55,736 nt of DNA from Pedobacter sp. ASV17. Its GTDB lineage: Bacteria; Bacteroidota; Bacteroidia; Sphingobacteriales; Sphingobacteriaceae. Under the pieces are notes generated by a model, which was not told where the DNA came from, made no database searches, and saw only the letters and a program-made list of their open reading frames with translations. Position 1 is the stretch's first letter; each line of letters opens with the position of its first letter. The stretch lies in the NCBI RefSeq assembly GCF_016429065.1, contig NZ_JAELTX010000015.1, positions 1 to 55,736 on the forward strand, given 5' to 3'. Position numbers and translations under genes: made by a program. Shown here piece by piece: positions 17,901 to 26,464 of this stretch.

Positions 17901-18017
17901 TACACAGGTTACGATCCAGAAGTGAGCTCATCTACCAACTCATTAGCAGGTGGTGTTGACAGGGGCGCATTCCCAAGAACCAGATCTTATAACTTTTCTC
18001 TAAACATTAATTTATAG
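14916..18017 (+). CDS. susC: SusC-family TonB-dependent outer membrane transporter
   Basis: 1033 residues. Signal peptide at 1-25 (cleavage near ALAQ), then a carboxypeptidase-regulatory-like beta-sandwich at about 32-108 (VSGTVKHETTGDPLPGVTV), the SusC signature VGYGTQKKKEVTGAVGSI, a plug domain (about 125-250) and a 22-strand barrel ending in the RTRSYNFSLNINL C-terminal strand. It imports oligosaccharides across the outer membrane using TonB energy, with SusD as lid. It is the first gene of an 11-gene operon, with only four bases to susD. The substrate is inferred from the downstream GH20, nagA and nagB genes to be an amino-sugar glycan. susC is used here as a family name. Confidence 0.95.
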   Translation: MRIKFYQQLLFAMLLVFAMHSIALAQVSGNKTVSGTVKHETTGDPLPGVTVSFMTNGATVITDKDGKFKMQVSGNNPILLVKSIGFKPQSVPVKGRDNVQISLQPETVSLNEVNITVGYGTQKKKEVTGAVGSISADQLETHPMGDINTSLQGKIAGLQITSNSGEPGAGATVRIRGASSVNGSSQPLYIVDGVPINTDTYAGGLNDDGSTFSPLADINPADIESIDFLKDGTASIYGSRASNGVILITTKSGKNSKKPTLRFSSNASLAELTRTFGVLNAPQWRSAYIDAIFNSTGQMTTKPSVIDSLHPYYSKSIDWHEIMYRQALQQKYDISVSGGSSDNSINYYLSAGYKNLNPIVKETDYEQATATAKVYYTFNKSISGSSSFNLSNTDYTRILTGLSGQSVVFQALSTMPVYNPYDPISGQLIPLFEGSKPNPLAIAQLAANRIKRFRMFGNQEFKVWIAKNLRFTTNLGFDYENSDLSNFTPTSLLPQGQLSSSYLQTTKASSFINENTLTYKLTLKKDHTFNFLLGQSYQKFNRDNLDLVGRGLPDAQLTNVGAASVLSTYVQNISQNALLSFFARANYDYKGKYLFSALIRRDGSSRFGADNRFGYFPAVSAGWRFSEESYFKKFQFLDEGKLRASFGITGNQSIGNYAGQGGYINNGSYLGQNAVILSGIPNPSLKWESTQHSNLGLELSFFKNRLTFVGDVYLKKTKDLLFDVTVPGTTGVSTVPGNFGSLQNKGFEATLTSVNIVAPFKWSSTFTFAYNRNKILSLPGGQDYRPNLFNMARVGQPVGVFYGLKKLGVYARDEDNVYKRDENTGVVIPYKQGSANGKVYKGGDMIWQDLNGDGIINDDDLQIIGDPNPDFTGGLFNEFSYKNFTFSFLFTYSFGADVFNELKRSLDSSPIDQNFSTDQLRRWRAQGDVTDIPRLVKTDPMLNYAVSDHFVEDASFIRLQNIALNYRLPKSFLSKVKISGASVGFSVSNLFTLGSYTGYDPEVSSSTNSLAGGVDRGAFPRTRSYNFSLNINL

Positions 18018-18021
18018 TGCC

Positions 18022-19446
18022 ATGAAACAACAGAAAACACTATTAACATATATGCTACTGATGGTTTTGGGGCTTACAGCTTGTAAAAAAGCCTTAGAAC
18101 TTAACCCCATTACCGAATACGCTAACGCAAACTTTTGGAAGGAAACAACACAGGCTACAGCTGCACTAAATGGTGCCTATACATTGTTGCAAGCGGCCAT
18201 GGGTCCTGAAGGTGTATTTTACGGCGAGGCTAGGGCAGATAATGTTGCGCAAAACCTGACCTCGTTAAATACCGAGTCGCTTAACCTATTGACCAATAAT
18301 GTAAATCCAAGTTTAAGGATTACCAATTGGAGCCAGTTATACGCGGTAGTTAACCAAGCGAACTTGATCATTCAAAATGTGAGGGTAATGAACCAAAGCG
18401 GACTTTACGCCAATAAAACGGCTGAGTACAACCAAACTTTGGGCCAAGCTTATGCCTTGAGAGCGCTTTGCTATTTTAACATGACCAGAATTTGGGGCGA
18501 ATTGCCAATTGTAACCAAACCTTTGAAAGATGCTACCGAGAACTATTACGTAGAAAAATCGGACACTGCAAAAGTTTATACCCGTATTGAATTGGATTTG
18601 GACAGTGCTACGGTGCTGTTGCCTACCAGTTATGCACCATCGCAAACCACCAAGGCTTTGTTAACCGCTGGAGCTGTAAATGCCATCTACACCGATTTGT
18701 ACATGTGGCGCCACCAATATGAGAAAGCCCTAACTGCATCGCAAAAAATTCTCAGCAATACTTCCAATTATTCGTTAACCTCATTAACCGATGCTACAGC
18801 CTTGGAAAATACTTCTTATGCCCGCCAGTTTACCCATGGCTTTTCTACAGAAAGTATTTTTGAAATCGACTTTAATTTCGCGGAACGTGGCGCAAGATCT
18901 TTTTACATTCAAGTTTATGGCGATATAGGTTTTCAGCCAGCATTTCAGGTAAGCGTGCCTTTAATGACCAAGTTTTCGCCAAGCGATAAAAGGGCTACCA
19001 TTAGTTACAACGAACGTAGGGACATCACCAAGTTTTTCGATAAAACCAACTTTGTTAGAAGCACCATGGATGACAAAAACATTATCATGTACCGCCTTTC
19101 AGATATTTTATTGCTACGTGCCGAGGCGCTAAACCAGTTGAACAGACCTGGAGACGCTATCACGATTGTGAACCAAATGAAGGTAAGGGCAGGAGAAATA
19201 GGTTTGTTGCCATCAGATTATAACGGACTGACCAAAAGCCAAGTAGAGGACATTATTTTAAACGAACGCTCAAAAGAACTTTGCTTTGAAGGTAAACGTT
19301 GGTTTGATTTGGTAAGAACAGGCAAAGCGATCAGCGTAATGCAACCTATTAACGGTTTAAATAACGTAGACAATTATGTGTGGCCAATTTCCTTAAATGA
19401 AATCAGGTTAAACCCTTTATTGAAACAAAACGCTTACTATCAATAA
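18022..19446 (+). CDS. susD: SusD-family glycan-binding lipoprotein
   Basis: 474 residues. Lipoprotein signal with LTACKKALELNP (lipobox Cys at 21) and the KK-type residues after it that suit surface export in Bacteroidota. RagB/SusD helical core with TPR-like repeats: QTLGQAYALRALCYFNMTRIWGE is the typical SusD first helix pair, and the C-terminal ILNERSKELCFEGKRWFDLVRTGK block is the classic signature. It caps the SusC barrel and captures glycan. It lies four bases downstream of susC. Confidence 0.95.
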   Translation: MKQQKTLLTYMLLMVLGLTACKKALELNPITEYANANFWKETTQATAALNGAYTLLQAAMGPEGVFYGEARADNVAQNLTSLNTESLNLLTNNVNPSLRITNWSQLYAVVNQANLIIQNVRVMNQSGLYANKTAEYNQTLGQAYALRALCYFNMTRIWGELPIVTKPLKDATENYYVEKSDTAKVYTRIELDLDSATVLLPTSYAPSQTTKALLTAGAVNAIYTDLYMWRHQYEKALTASQKILSNTSNYSLTSLTDATALENTSYARQFTHGFSTESIFEIDFNFAERGARSFYIQVYGDIGFQPAFQVSVPLMTKFSPSDKRATISYNERRDITKFFDKTNFVRSTMDDKNIIMYRLSDILLLRAEALNQLNRPGDAITIVNQMKVRAGEIGLLPSDYNGLTKSQVEDIILNERSKELCFEGKRWFDLVRTGKAISVMQPINGLNNVDNYVWPISLNEIRLNPLLKQNAYYQ

Positions 19447-19461
19447 TTAAATAAACTTGTT

Positions 19462-20955
19462 ATGAATAAAAAATTAATCATCATCAAATCTTTGGCTATT
19501 GCTTTAGCTTGCACTAGCTTAAGTTGTGGCAAGTTAGAGTTCCTAAAAAACGAACAACCAAAAGCGGTAGATGCAGGTACCAACCTCAAAGGAATGACCT
19601 TTGCCGATTTCTTGAAAATAGATCATAGCTCAGACCTTACCAACCTGAATCTTTATGCTGATGCCATAAAAAAGGCAGGCTTAACAGAGTTCCTAAACCA
19701 GCCTGAAAACTATACCGTTTTGTTTTTGACCAATCAGGCAGTAAACAACATGGTAGGTAGTTTGGGTTACACCAACCTTAACGACGTGCCCACCATTATT
19801 TTAAAGAATATTTTGTCTGATCAGATTTTTAAAGGCCGTTTACGTTCGTTTGATTTGGCCATTGGCGAAACCAAAAAGTTTGAAACCATTAATGGAAGCT
19901 TTATTTATTATACCAGAAGTAGCAACAGCACCAACGAATATGTGTTAACTGCTAACAATTCTACAGAGCTCACTTCACCTCCAGCAACCATCAGAAGCCA
20001 GAATTTGGAGTTTAAAAATGGCATTGCACATGTAACCGATCAATTCACTTTCTATAAACTAAAAGATGCTGTTCCTGATGCACCTTCTGGTTCGGTAGGG
20101 GCACAAACAGATATCATTAATGTAACCAAGGATTTGTTTATCCAGAACGGTACTGCCAACAGAAACAAGAACTTTAACAACACCACCAGTATCGATATGA
20201 AAAATTCGAACGGTAAGGATGTTTCTGTGGATAGGATGGGGCTGTTCCAATTTCCATTAACCACCCCGAGTTTTGGAAATAAGATCGGATTGGCAAAAAT
20301 CAATTTCTACGTTTATTTCACTGGCTTAGCCTCATCATTAACGGCTTATGCAGGTGCCGATACCAATTTTGATGAAACTACCGTAACCTGGATGACGGCG
20401 CCTACTTACGACCGTATCAGCTTGGCAAACATTTCGCTAACTGCTGGACAAACGGGCTGGATCACCATGGATGTAACTTCTTTGGTGAGCCAACTTTATG
20501 GCAGCAACAAAACTTTCCTGAATATTTTGATGAACCACAATAACGATAACTTTGTGAAAATCTATCCCAGAGAGTTCGATTCGGGGAAATTCAAAGCTTA
20601 CTTAAGTATCTCAAGTCCACCAGCAACTATTTTAACATTTGGAAATGCCACAGCGCTTAATGTTTCAGCAAAGGATGGATTTGCCAAATTGACGACTACA
20701 CAGCTAAAAATGAATGGAGCCGAGGATAAGAACATTAGCTACATCGTTAATAAAATACCTACCAATGGCTATTTGGTCAAATATGGTATTCCGTTGCCAG
20801 TAAATGCCAGCTTTTCACAAACAGACTTAACCAATGGTTCTATCAGGTACCTGTATTCGGGAACTGGAAATGCAGACGAAATCATTGTAGAAGCGAAAGA
20901 CAACAACGGTGGTTTTTATACTACACCACTTAAAATTACCGTAAACATCCAATAA
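19462..20955 (+). CDS. Lipoprotein with fasciclin, DNRLRE/CBM96-like and CSPG-like modules
   Basis: 497 residues; lipobox LSCGKLEF with Cys at 22. Residues 45-195 look like a fasciclin (FAS1) domain (DAIKKAGLTEFLNQPENYTVLFLTNQA, split motif, ending GIAHVTDQF). Residues 215-385 fit the DNRLRE/CBM96 beta-sandwich (FQFPLTTPSF, ANISLTAGQTGWITMDVTSL). Residues 390-497 resemble a CSPG/NG2 cadherin-like repeat (YIVNKIPTNGYLVKYG, SFSQTDLTNGSIRYLYSG). All three are adhesion or carbohydrate-contact modules, so it is probably a surface glycan-binding protein at the SusE/F position of the locus. The combination is unusual; module assignments are by pattern only. Confidence 0.7.
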   Translation: MNKKLIIIKSLAIALACTSLSCGKLEFLKNEQPKAVDAGTNLKGMTFADFLKIDHSSDLTNLNLYADAIKKAGLTEFLNQPENYTVLFLTNQAVNNMVGSLGYTNLNDVPTIILKNILSDQIFKGRLRSFDLAIGETKKFETINGSFIYYTRSSNSTNEYVLTANNSTELTSPPATIRSQNLEFKNGIAHVTDQFTFYKLKDAVPDAPSGSVGAQTDIINVTKDLFIQNGTANRNKNFNNTTSIDMKNSNGKDVSVDRMGLFQFPLTTPSFGNKIGLAKINFYVYFTGLASSLTAYAGADTNFDETTVTWMTAPTYDRISLANISLTAGQTGWITMDVTSLVSQLYGSNKTFLNILMNHNNDNFVKIYPREFDSGKFKAYLSISSPPATILTFGNATALNVSAKDGFAKLTTTQLKMNGAEDKNISYIVNKIPTNGYLVKYGIPLPVNASFSQTDLTNGSIRYLYSGTGNADEIIVEAKDNNGGFYTTPLKITVNIQ

Positions 20956-20957
20956 AA

Positions 20958-22508
20958 ATGAAGACTAAAACATTTACGCTCTTGTTGTTTTGCATCCAAT
21001 TTTCTGTATTTGCATGCAAAAAAGCGGATACGCCAGAAGCAACGAACGCTAGAAAAGTGAGCACTTTTTATGTGGATGCTAAAAATGGTGACGATAACAA
21101 TAATGGAAAGACACCTGCCAAAGCTTGGAAATCACTTCAAAAAATAAATGGCTATCAATTTATGGCTGGAGATTCGCTGCTTTTCAAAGCTGGCGACCGT
21201 TGGGCAGGACAGTTAACCCCTAAAGGCTCTGGCGATGCTGCAAATCCTATTGTAGTTTCGGTATACAACGGCACTAAAAAAGCCTTGCTAGATGGCGAAG
21301 GAAAAGTAGCGGAAGTATTGAAATTGGAAGATGTAGACTACTGGGAAGTTAACCATTTGGAAATTACCAATAATGCCACCACTATTGGCAGCAGGCTAGG
21401 TGTGCTGGTAAAAGATAACGGTGCTTCAAGGAAGCATATCCATCTTAAAAACCTCTACATCCACGACATTATGGGCGATTACTCTTTTGAAATGAAAGGG
21501 AAAAATACAGGTGGAATTGGGATTATTGGTACTGCCGAAAGTAAGTTCGATAACATCCTGATTGAAGACTGTGAAATTGCAAATGTGGTACGTTTAGGAA
21601 TCTTTACCAATTTAACAGATGGTAAAAAGGCCGTTAAGGGAAATCGACCGATTACCAATTTGGTGATCAGGAGAAACAAAATCCATCATTGCGCTGGTGA
21701 TGGAGTGATTGTGAGATATACCTACCGAGCATTGGTAGAGCATAATGAAGTGTGGGAAACACATAACGCAGACGAGGAATTGGTGAGGTATGGGGTTGCT
21801 TTATGGTGCCGCAGTACCGATGAAACCATTTTCCAATACAACGAAGTGTACAATACCAGAGGTGGAAAAGATGGGCAGGCATTTGATGCCGACGAAGATG
21901 CTTATCGTACCCTAATCCAATACAATTACTCACATGATAATGAAGGAGGTTTTGTACTGATCACCAGTACCTCAGAGGATGCCATCATCAGACATAATGT
22001 AAGCGTGAACGACGGTATCAAAGGACTGCATGTATTTGACTTCCCAGTTTGGGCAAACCATGTAAGAGGAACCGCCATTGCACATAACAATACCGTAGTG
22101 TTAAATAAGGCACATGAGGCGGTAGTCATTGCCGATGAAGCCTTAAGCACTTCTAAATTTTATAACAATATTTTTTATCACGAAGGACAGGGAGAATTGG
22201 TGGTGAAATCGGGTGGACAAACAGCTGTTTTCAATGGCAACGTGTATTTCGGTTACGAGAAGTTTTATGTAAAAGACGACAAAGGGATTTTTACAGATCC
22301 GCAGTTGGTAAATCCGTTGAACTATGGTAAAGGTTTTGCCTCAACAACAGGCCTTAAACTTAAGACCACCAGCCCAATTTTGAATAAAGCCTTGGCTAAA
22401 AATGAAATGGAAGGCAATTACTGGCTGCCAGATTTAGGCGTAAAAGATTTCTTTGGCACCACTATTAACTTAAGCAAGTTCACTCCAGGCGTTTATCAAG
22501 CTAAATAA
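20958..22508 (+). CDS. Right-handed parallel beta-helix lipoprotein, possible glycan-active
   Basis: 516 residues; signal with VFACKKADTP (lipobox Cys at 20). FYVDAKNGDDNNNGKT at about 36-51 is the usual entry to pectate-lyase-like beta-helix proteins, and repeated NNILIED/RRNKIHHCAGDG/YNEVYNTRGG/RHNVSVNDG rungs continue to about 430. The beta-helix family includes polysaccharide lyases (PL6-like) and hydrolases, but no catalytic triad could be assigned. Two bases separate it from the preceding gene. Lyase activity on an amino-sugar-containing polysaccharide is one possibility; pure binding is another. Confidence 0.7.
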   Translation: MKTKTFTLLLFCIQFSVFACKKADTPEATNARKVSTFYVDAKNGDDNNNGKTPAKAWKSLQKINGYQFMAGDSLLFKAGDRWAGQLTPKGSGDAANPIVVSVYNGTKKALLDGEGKVAEVLKLEDVDYWEVNHLEITNNATTIGSRLGVLVKDNGASRKHIHLKNLYIHDIMGDYSFEMKGKNTGGIGIIGTAESKFDNILIEDCEIANVVRLGIFTNLTDGKKAVKGNRPITNLVIRRNKIHHCAGDGVIVRYTYRALVEHNEVWETHNADEELVRYGVALWCRSTDETIFQYNEVYNTRGGKDGQAFDADEDAYRTLIQYNYSHDNEGGFVLITSTSEDAIIRHNVSVNDGIKGLHVFDFPVWANHVRGTAIAHNNTVVLNKAHEAVVIADEALSTSKFYNNIFYHEGQGELVVKSGGQTAVFNGNVYFGYEKFYVKDDKGIFTDPQLVNPLNYGKGFASTTGLKLKTTSPILNKALAKNEMEGNYWLPDLGVKDFFGTTINLSKFTPGVYQAK

Positions 22509-22535
22509 AATAAACAACCAAAAAACTAAACAAAA

Positions 22536-23453
22536 ATGAATAAAAGACTACATATTACAGCAGCATTAATCCTATTTTTAGGAGTAGCCCAAGCACAAAC
22601 CAAAACTTGGGGCGATGCTGGTATTTTTGACAGCAAGGGGACTGTTTGGAACTACAATTTAGGAAAGAACACAGGTAATGCGGGAGATAAATTCAGCAGC
22701 GGCGAAGCCATTAAAACTTCTGTTTCATCTACGGCAACGCCAGGCTTCTTATCTTATCCTTCATCGGGATTTGCCGCGGTCACTACAGGTGCCAATGCTG
22801 GTGGTTCGATTAAAATAGAAGGAAAAGATGCCGCCGCTAAATTAGTTTTAGAGGCTTCGAGCAATGCCAGTGCAAATAAGTTTGCCGTATATGATATTTC
22901 AAAAGCAAGCCCGATAACCAGCCTGTTTTTTAATGTTTCATTTAAAGGCGACAACGACCCAACAAATGGTGCTGTGGTTTTTGGCATAGGCAATGCCAGG
23001 GGCAATAACATTTTCAAAAACACAGCTTCGCTAACGGGTGCAGATGCTACAGGAGTATTTGCTGGACTACGTTGGGAGTTTAGCACCAATAAAGCCGTTT
23101 TCTTCTCCTATCGTATCTTAAATAATGGCTCGTATGGATATAAATTGATTAATGCCAATAGCTTTACCAAAACAGGGGAGCATCAGGTAGAATTATATAT
23201 CAACAATGCCACTACAGCTCAAAAATATACCAAAATGGGTAAGGCCTATGACTTGGCACCAGTCACCTTTAACATTTGGGTAGATGGTAATTTGATCACT
23301 ACCGAAAGTGGCGCAGGTATTCCTGCAAGTGGAGAATTGGCCCCAGAAGCACCATTAAATAGCTTCTTATTTCAGGGCTACCACAGTAAAGGTTCCGTAC
23401 CAAATGCACTTAGCCTTAGTTTAGGTAATATTCAAATGAATGCTGCTAAATAA
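22536..23453 (+). CDS. Secreted protein of unknown function, paralogue A
   Basis: 305 residues with a cleavable signal peptide (ILFLGVAQAQ). The mature part is one domain rich in small and aromatic residues and beta strands: WNYNLGKNTGNAG, TPGFLSYPSSGFAAV, FFNVSFKGDN, GNNIFKNTASL, TFNIWVDGNLI. The next gene carries the same domain in the same order, so the pair arose by tandem duplication. Unlike its neighbour it lacks a C-terminal sorting domain and ends with the domain itself (LGNIQMNAAK). The fold looks like a concanavalin-type jelly roll, suggesting glycan binding, but no family is recognised. Confidence 0.75.
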   Translation: MNKRLHITAALILFLGVAQAQTKTWGDAGIFDSKGTVWNYNLGKNTGNAGDKFSSGEAIKTSVSSTATPGFLSYPSSGFAAVTTGANAGGSIKIEGKDAAAKLVLEASSNASANKFAVYDISKASPITSLFFNVSFKGDNDPTNGAVVFGIGNARGNNIFKNTASLTGADATGVFAGLRWEFSTNKAVFFSYRILNNGSYGYKLINANSFTKTGEHQVELYINNATTAQKYTKMGKAYDLAPVTFNIWVDGNLITTESGAGIPASGELAPEAPLNSFLFQGYHSKGSVPNALSLSLGNIQMNAAK

Positions 23454-23462
23454 TTCATCGTT

Positions 23463-24908
23463 ATGAAAAGGAAAACTTTACTTATAGTGTCGTTACTACT
23501 GGTTCAATTTTTTAAAGTTGAGGCACAGGGGGTATGGCAGGGGGAAGGAACGCCACCGTTTAATTACGATTTTGGTAGTGGTACGGGAAACATTGGCAGT
23601 ACATATAATGCAACGGGAACGGCAAAATCGTCGGTATCTACCAGCGCCCTTCCTGGGTTTTTAGCTTATCCAACCAGTGGTTATGCCAGAGTATACACGG
23701 GAGCAAGTTCTTCGGGAGGTTTTGCGGTGAATAGTTCGCCAGTATCAGTTACCTTAACGGCAAGCAATTCTACTGCTGCGCCCAACAAATTATCTTTATA
23801 TAACATTCAAGGCTTAAGCGCAGTGACCAGTACGTTCTTTAAAATGTCTTTTGATAATACTACGGCAACTACGGGTGCAATCACCTACGCTTTTGGAAAC
23901 AGTGCCAGCGCTACCGAAGGGAATAACATTTTTAACAATACAGCCATTCTCCAAGGTGGTAATTTTCCAGGTATATTCAATTATTTGAGATGGGACATGA
24001 CGGCAACCACCATTACTTTCTCTTATCGTGGCACCGATGGGTCTGCGATTACCATCAACTCTTCTACTTTTAGCAAAAACGGTGGCGATTACAACATGGA
24101 GATATATGCCAACAACCATAGCAGTACGCACGATTACGTAAGGGGAAGTAATACCTACACACTACCATCAGGAACCTTTAATATTTGGGTAAACGATGTA
24201 AGAATTACAGGAGCATCGGCATTAGTTAATTTTCCACGCACTGGCGAGTTAGCTCTTGGCGAAGAATTAAACAGTTTATTAGTACAGGGGGTAAGAAGTA
24301 CCAGTGGTGCTTTGGCCACTACTAGGTTTGGTAATTTTGATATTAAATTTATTCCTACCAGCACGTTGCCTGTGAGCTTTGTAGATTTTACAGCCACTAA
24401 AAAGACCAATAGCGCATTTTTGAAATGGCAAACCTCTTCAGAAAAAGACAATGACTATTTCGAAGTATTAAGGAAAACGGACAACTCCAACGGTTTTGAG
24501 GCCATTGGTAAAGTAGCGGGTAAAACTACATCTGTAGCGCTAAACAATTACACTTATACGGATTTTAACCCAGCGGCGGGCAATAACTATTACCAAATTA
24601 GGCAAGTAGATAAGGATGGAAAAGCTACAACTTTTGAGAAGACAGTTTTGCTTAATTTTGAATTAAGTAGTGACATCCAATTCTCGAAAGCAGGTGATGC
24701 CATTCATATTTCGGCTTCTGCTAATGCTGATGGAAATGGTGATGTACTCATTACCGATCTTTCGGGAAAGAAAGTGCTGAGCCAAAAAATCCGTTATCAA
24801 AAACAAATCAATAACTACCATTATAGCCTTAGCAATATTCCAGCAGGATTATATGTTGCCCGTGTTGTAATGGGCGATCAAAGCAAAAGTTTCAAATTCA
24901 TTAAATAG
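23463..24908 (+). CDS. Secreted protein with type IX sorting domain, paralogue B
   Basis: 481 residues, signal peptide ending near VEAQ. Residues 20-300 repeat the domain of the preceding gene (NYDFGSGTGNIG, LPGFLAYPTSGYARV, FFKMSFDN, GNNIFNNTAIL, TFNIWVNDVRI). A fibronectin-III-like linker follows (VDFTATKKTNSAFLKWQTSSE, then NYYQIRQVDKDGK), and a type A T9SS C-terminal sorting domain ends the protein (VLITDLSGKKVLSQ ... LSNIPAGLYVARVV). It is probably exported by the type IX system and anchored or released at the cell surface. Nine bases from the preceding gene and eight to the next. Confidence 0.75.
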   Translation: MKRKTLLIVSLLLVQFFKVEAQGVWQGEGTPPFNYDFGSGTGNIGSTYNATGTAKSSVSTSALPGFLAYPTSGYARVYTGASSSGGFAVNSSPVSVTLTASNSTAAPNKLSLYNIQGLSAVTSTFFKMSFDNTTATTGAITYAFGNSASATEGNNIFNNTAILQGGNFPGIFNYLRWDMTATTITFSYRGTDGSAITINSSTFSKNGGDYNMEIYANNHSSTHDYVRGSNTYTLPSGTFNIWVNDVRITGASALVNFPRTGELALGEELNSLLVQGVRSTSGALATTRFGNFDIKFIPTSTLPVSFVDFTATKKTNSAFLKWQTSSEKDNDYFEVLRKTDNSNGFEAIGKVAGKTTSVALNNYTYTDFNPAAGNNYYQIRQVDKDGKATTFEKTVLLNFELSSDIQFSKAGDAIHISASANADGNGDVLITDLSGKKVLSQKIRYQKQINNYHYSLSNIPAGLYVARVVMGDQSKSFKFIK

Positions 24909-24916
24909 CATTTCAG

Positions 24917-26464
24917 GTGAAAAAAGGATATATTCTCAGTATAATTTTCGTGCTCTTCGCAAGTTTAGTTTTAGCTCAGGCTAAGCCTAAAAACAACGAC
25001 TTTTCGGTAAAAGGTTTTCACTTAGATCTTAGAATTCAGGTGATGAAAATGCCTGCTTTAAAGCAATTTGCCAAGAAATTAAGTGATAACGGCATTAACA
25101 CCTTGGTGATGGAATGGGAAGCAACCTATCCATTTAAAGACCACCCCATGATTGCCAATAGGTTTGCCTATACCAGAGAAGAAGTGGTTGATTTTGTGAA
25201 CTATTGTAAATCCATCAATATTGATGTTATTCCTTTACAACAGAGTTTTGGACATGTAGAATATATTCTGCGTAATTACCGATATAAGAACCAAAGAGAA
25301 GACCAAAAAGATTATTCGCAGGTAGATCCCTTGCAGGAAGATTTAAACCGTGCCTTATTTAAAGACTTGTACACCGATCTGATTTCTACGCACAGCTCAA
25401 AATATATCCATATCGGCGGCGATGAAACCTATTTGCTTGGACATTCGGAAAAATCAAAAAAGAAAGCACAAGAATTAGGCAAGGGACGCTTATATGGCGA
25501 TTATATTAAACTGCTTTGCGATTTGGTGGTGAGCTTAGGTAAAACCCCAGTATTATGGGCAGACATTGCCATTAAATATCCTGATGCATTAAAGTACTTA
25601 CCAAAACAAACCATTTTTATTGATTGGAATTACGGCTGGGATACCAACATGTTTGGAGATCATAGCAAGCTATTGGAGAGTGGTTTTGAGATATGGGGTT
25701 CACCATCAATCAGAAGCCATCCCGATAACTATTTCTTAACCCAATGGGAAAAGCACTTTAAGAATATTAAGGATTTCATTCCAACAGCCCGAAACTTTGG
25801 CTACAAAGGCATGGTCATCACCTCATGGTCAACCTCTGGTTTATATTCGCCAGTTTTTGAAACCACCAGAGACATTGTGGATTTATATGCCATTAGACGT
25901 GTGTATCCTATCACTGGGTTTAACATCCTTATTGATGCCTATTTTGAAGCCCTAAAGACAAAAGAACCCTTAAATGCGGTCCAATTTGTGAGAAACTATA
26001 CGCTTAAGAATTATGGTTTTGACGAGGCGCAAAGTAATATTTTTTGGAAAGCGTTAACCACAGCTCCTTACGAGGTGACCCAAGGGGTAGTCAGCAATAA
26101 GAATGTAAGCATCAATCAGCTGTTAGACAGCGCGAAAATTGCCGCAAAACAATTTGATCAACTGAAACCCTTAAAGAACCAAGAAGAGTTTGAGCACTAT
26201 CGCCTAATGGCCGACATAAGGGTGCAATACCTTACTTACATGGCCTTGGAAATAGAGGTGAACAGTGTAGATTTTAAAGAGAGCAGAATACCAGAAATCA
26301 TTAAACAGTTGAAACAGATAGACACGGCCAAGCTGGATAAAAGATTTATTGCACTGAATAAAAATACGTTGTACGACGCTGAAATTGAACAAGAAAACCA
26401 ATTAAGAAACGCAAAAATTAAGCTCTTGATCCAACGATTATCTAGAAGTAAAACCAATGATTAA
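24917..26464 (+). CDS. GH20-like beta-N-acetylhexosaminidase (short form)
   Basis: 515 residues starting at a GTG eight bases after the previous stop; no ATG fits the signal peptide (YILSIIFVLFASLVLAQA). The catalytic (beta/alpha)8 domain starts directly after the signal (GFHLDLRIQVMKMPALKQF), without the N-terminal GH20b domain, and has YIHIGGDE with Asp169-Glu170 as the substrate-assisted catalytic pair. A helical C-terminal region of about 130 residues is unassigned. This short architecture differs from the two long GH20 proteins in the locus and may act on different linkages. It overlaps the next gene by eight bases. Confidence 0.8.
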   Translation: MKKGYILSIIFVLFASLVLAQAKPKNNDFSVKGFHLDLRIQVMKMPALKQFAKKLSDNGINTLVMEWEATYPFKDHPMIANRFAYTREEVVDFVNYCKSINIDVIPLQQSFGHVEYILRNYRYKNQREDQKDYSQVDPLQEDLNRALFKDLYTDLISTHSSKYIHIGGDETYLLGHSEKSKKKAQELGKGRLYGDYIKLLCDLVVSLGKTPVLWADIAIKYPDALKYLPKQTIFIDWNYGWDTNMFGDHSKLLESGFEIWGSPSIRSHPDNYFLTQWEKHFKNIKDFIPTARNFGYKGMVITSWSTSGLYSPVFETTRDIVDLYAIRRVYPITGFNILIDAYFEALKTKEPLNAVQFVRNYTLKNYGFDEAQSNIFWKALTTAPYEVTQGVVSNKNVSINQLLDSAKIAAKQFDQLKPLKNQEEFEHYRLMADIRVQYLTYMALEIEVNSVDFKESRIPEIIKQLKQIDTAKLDKRFIALNKNTLYDAEIEQENQLRNAKIKLLIQRLSRSKTND

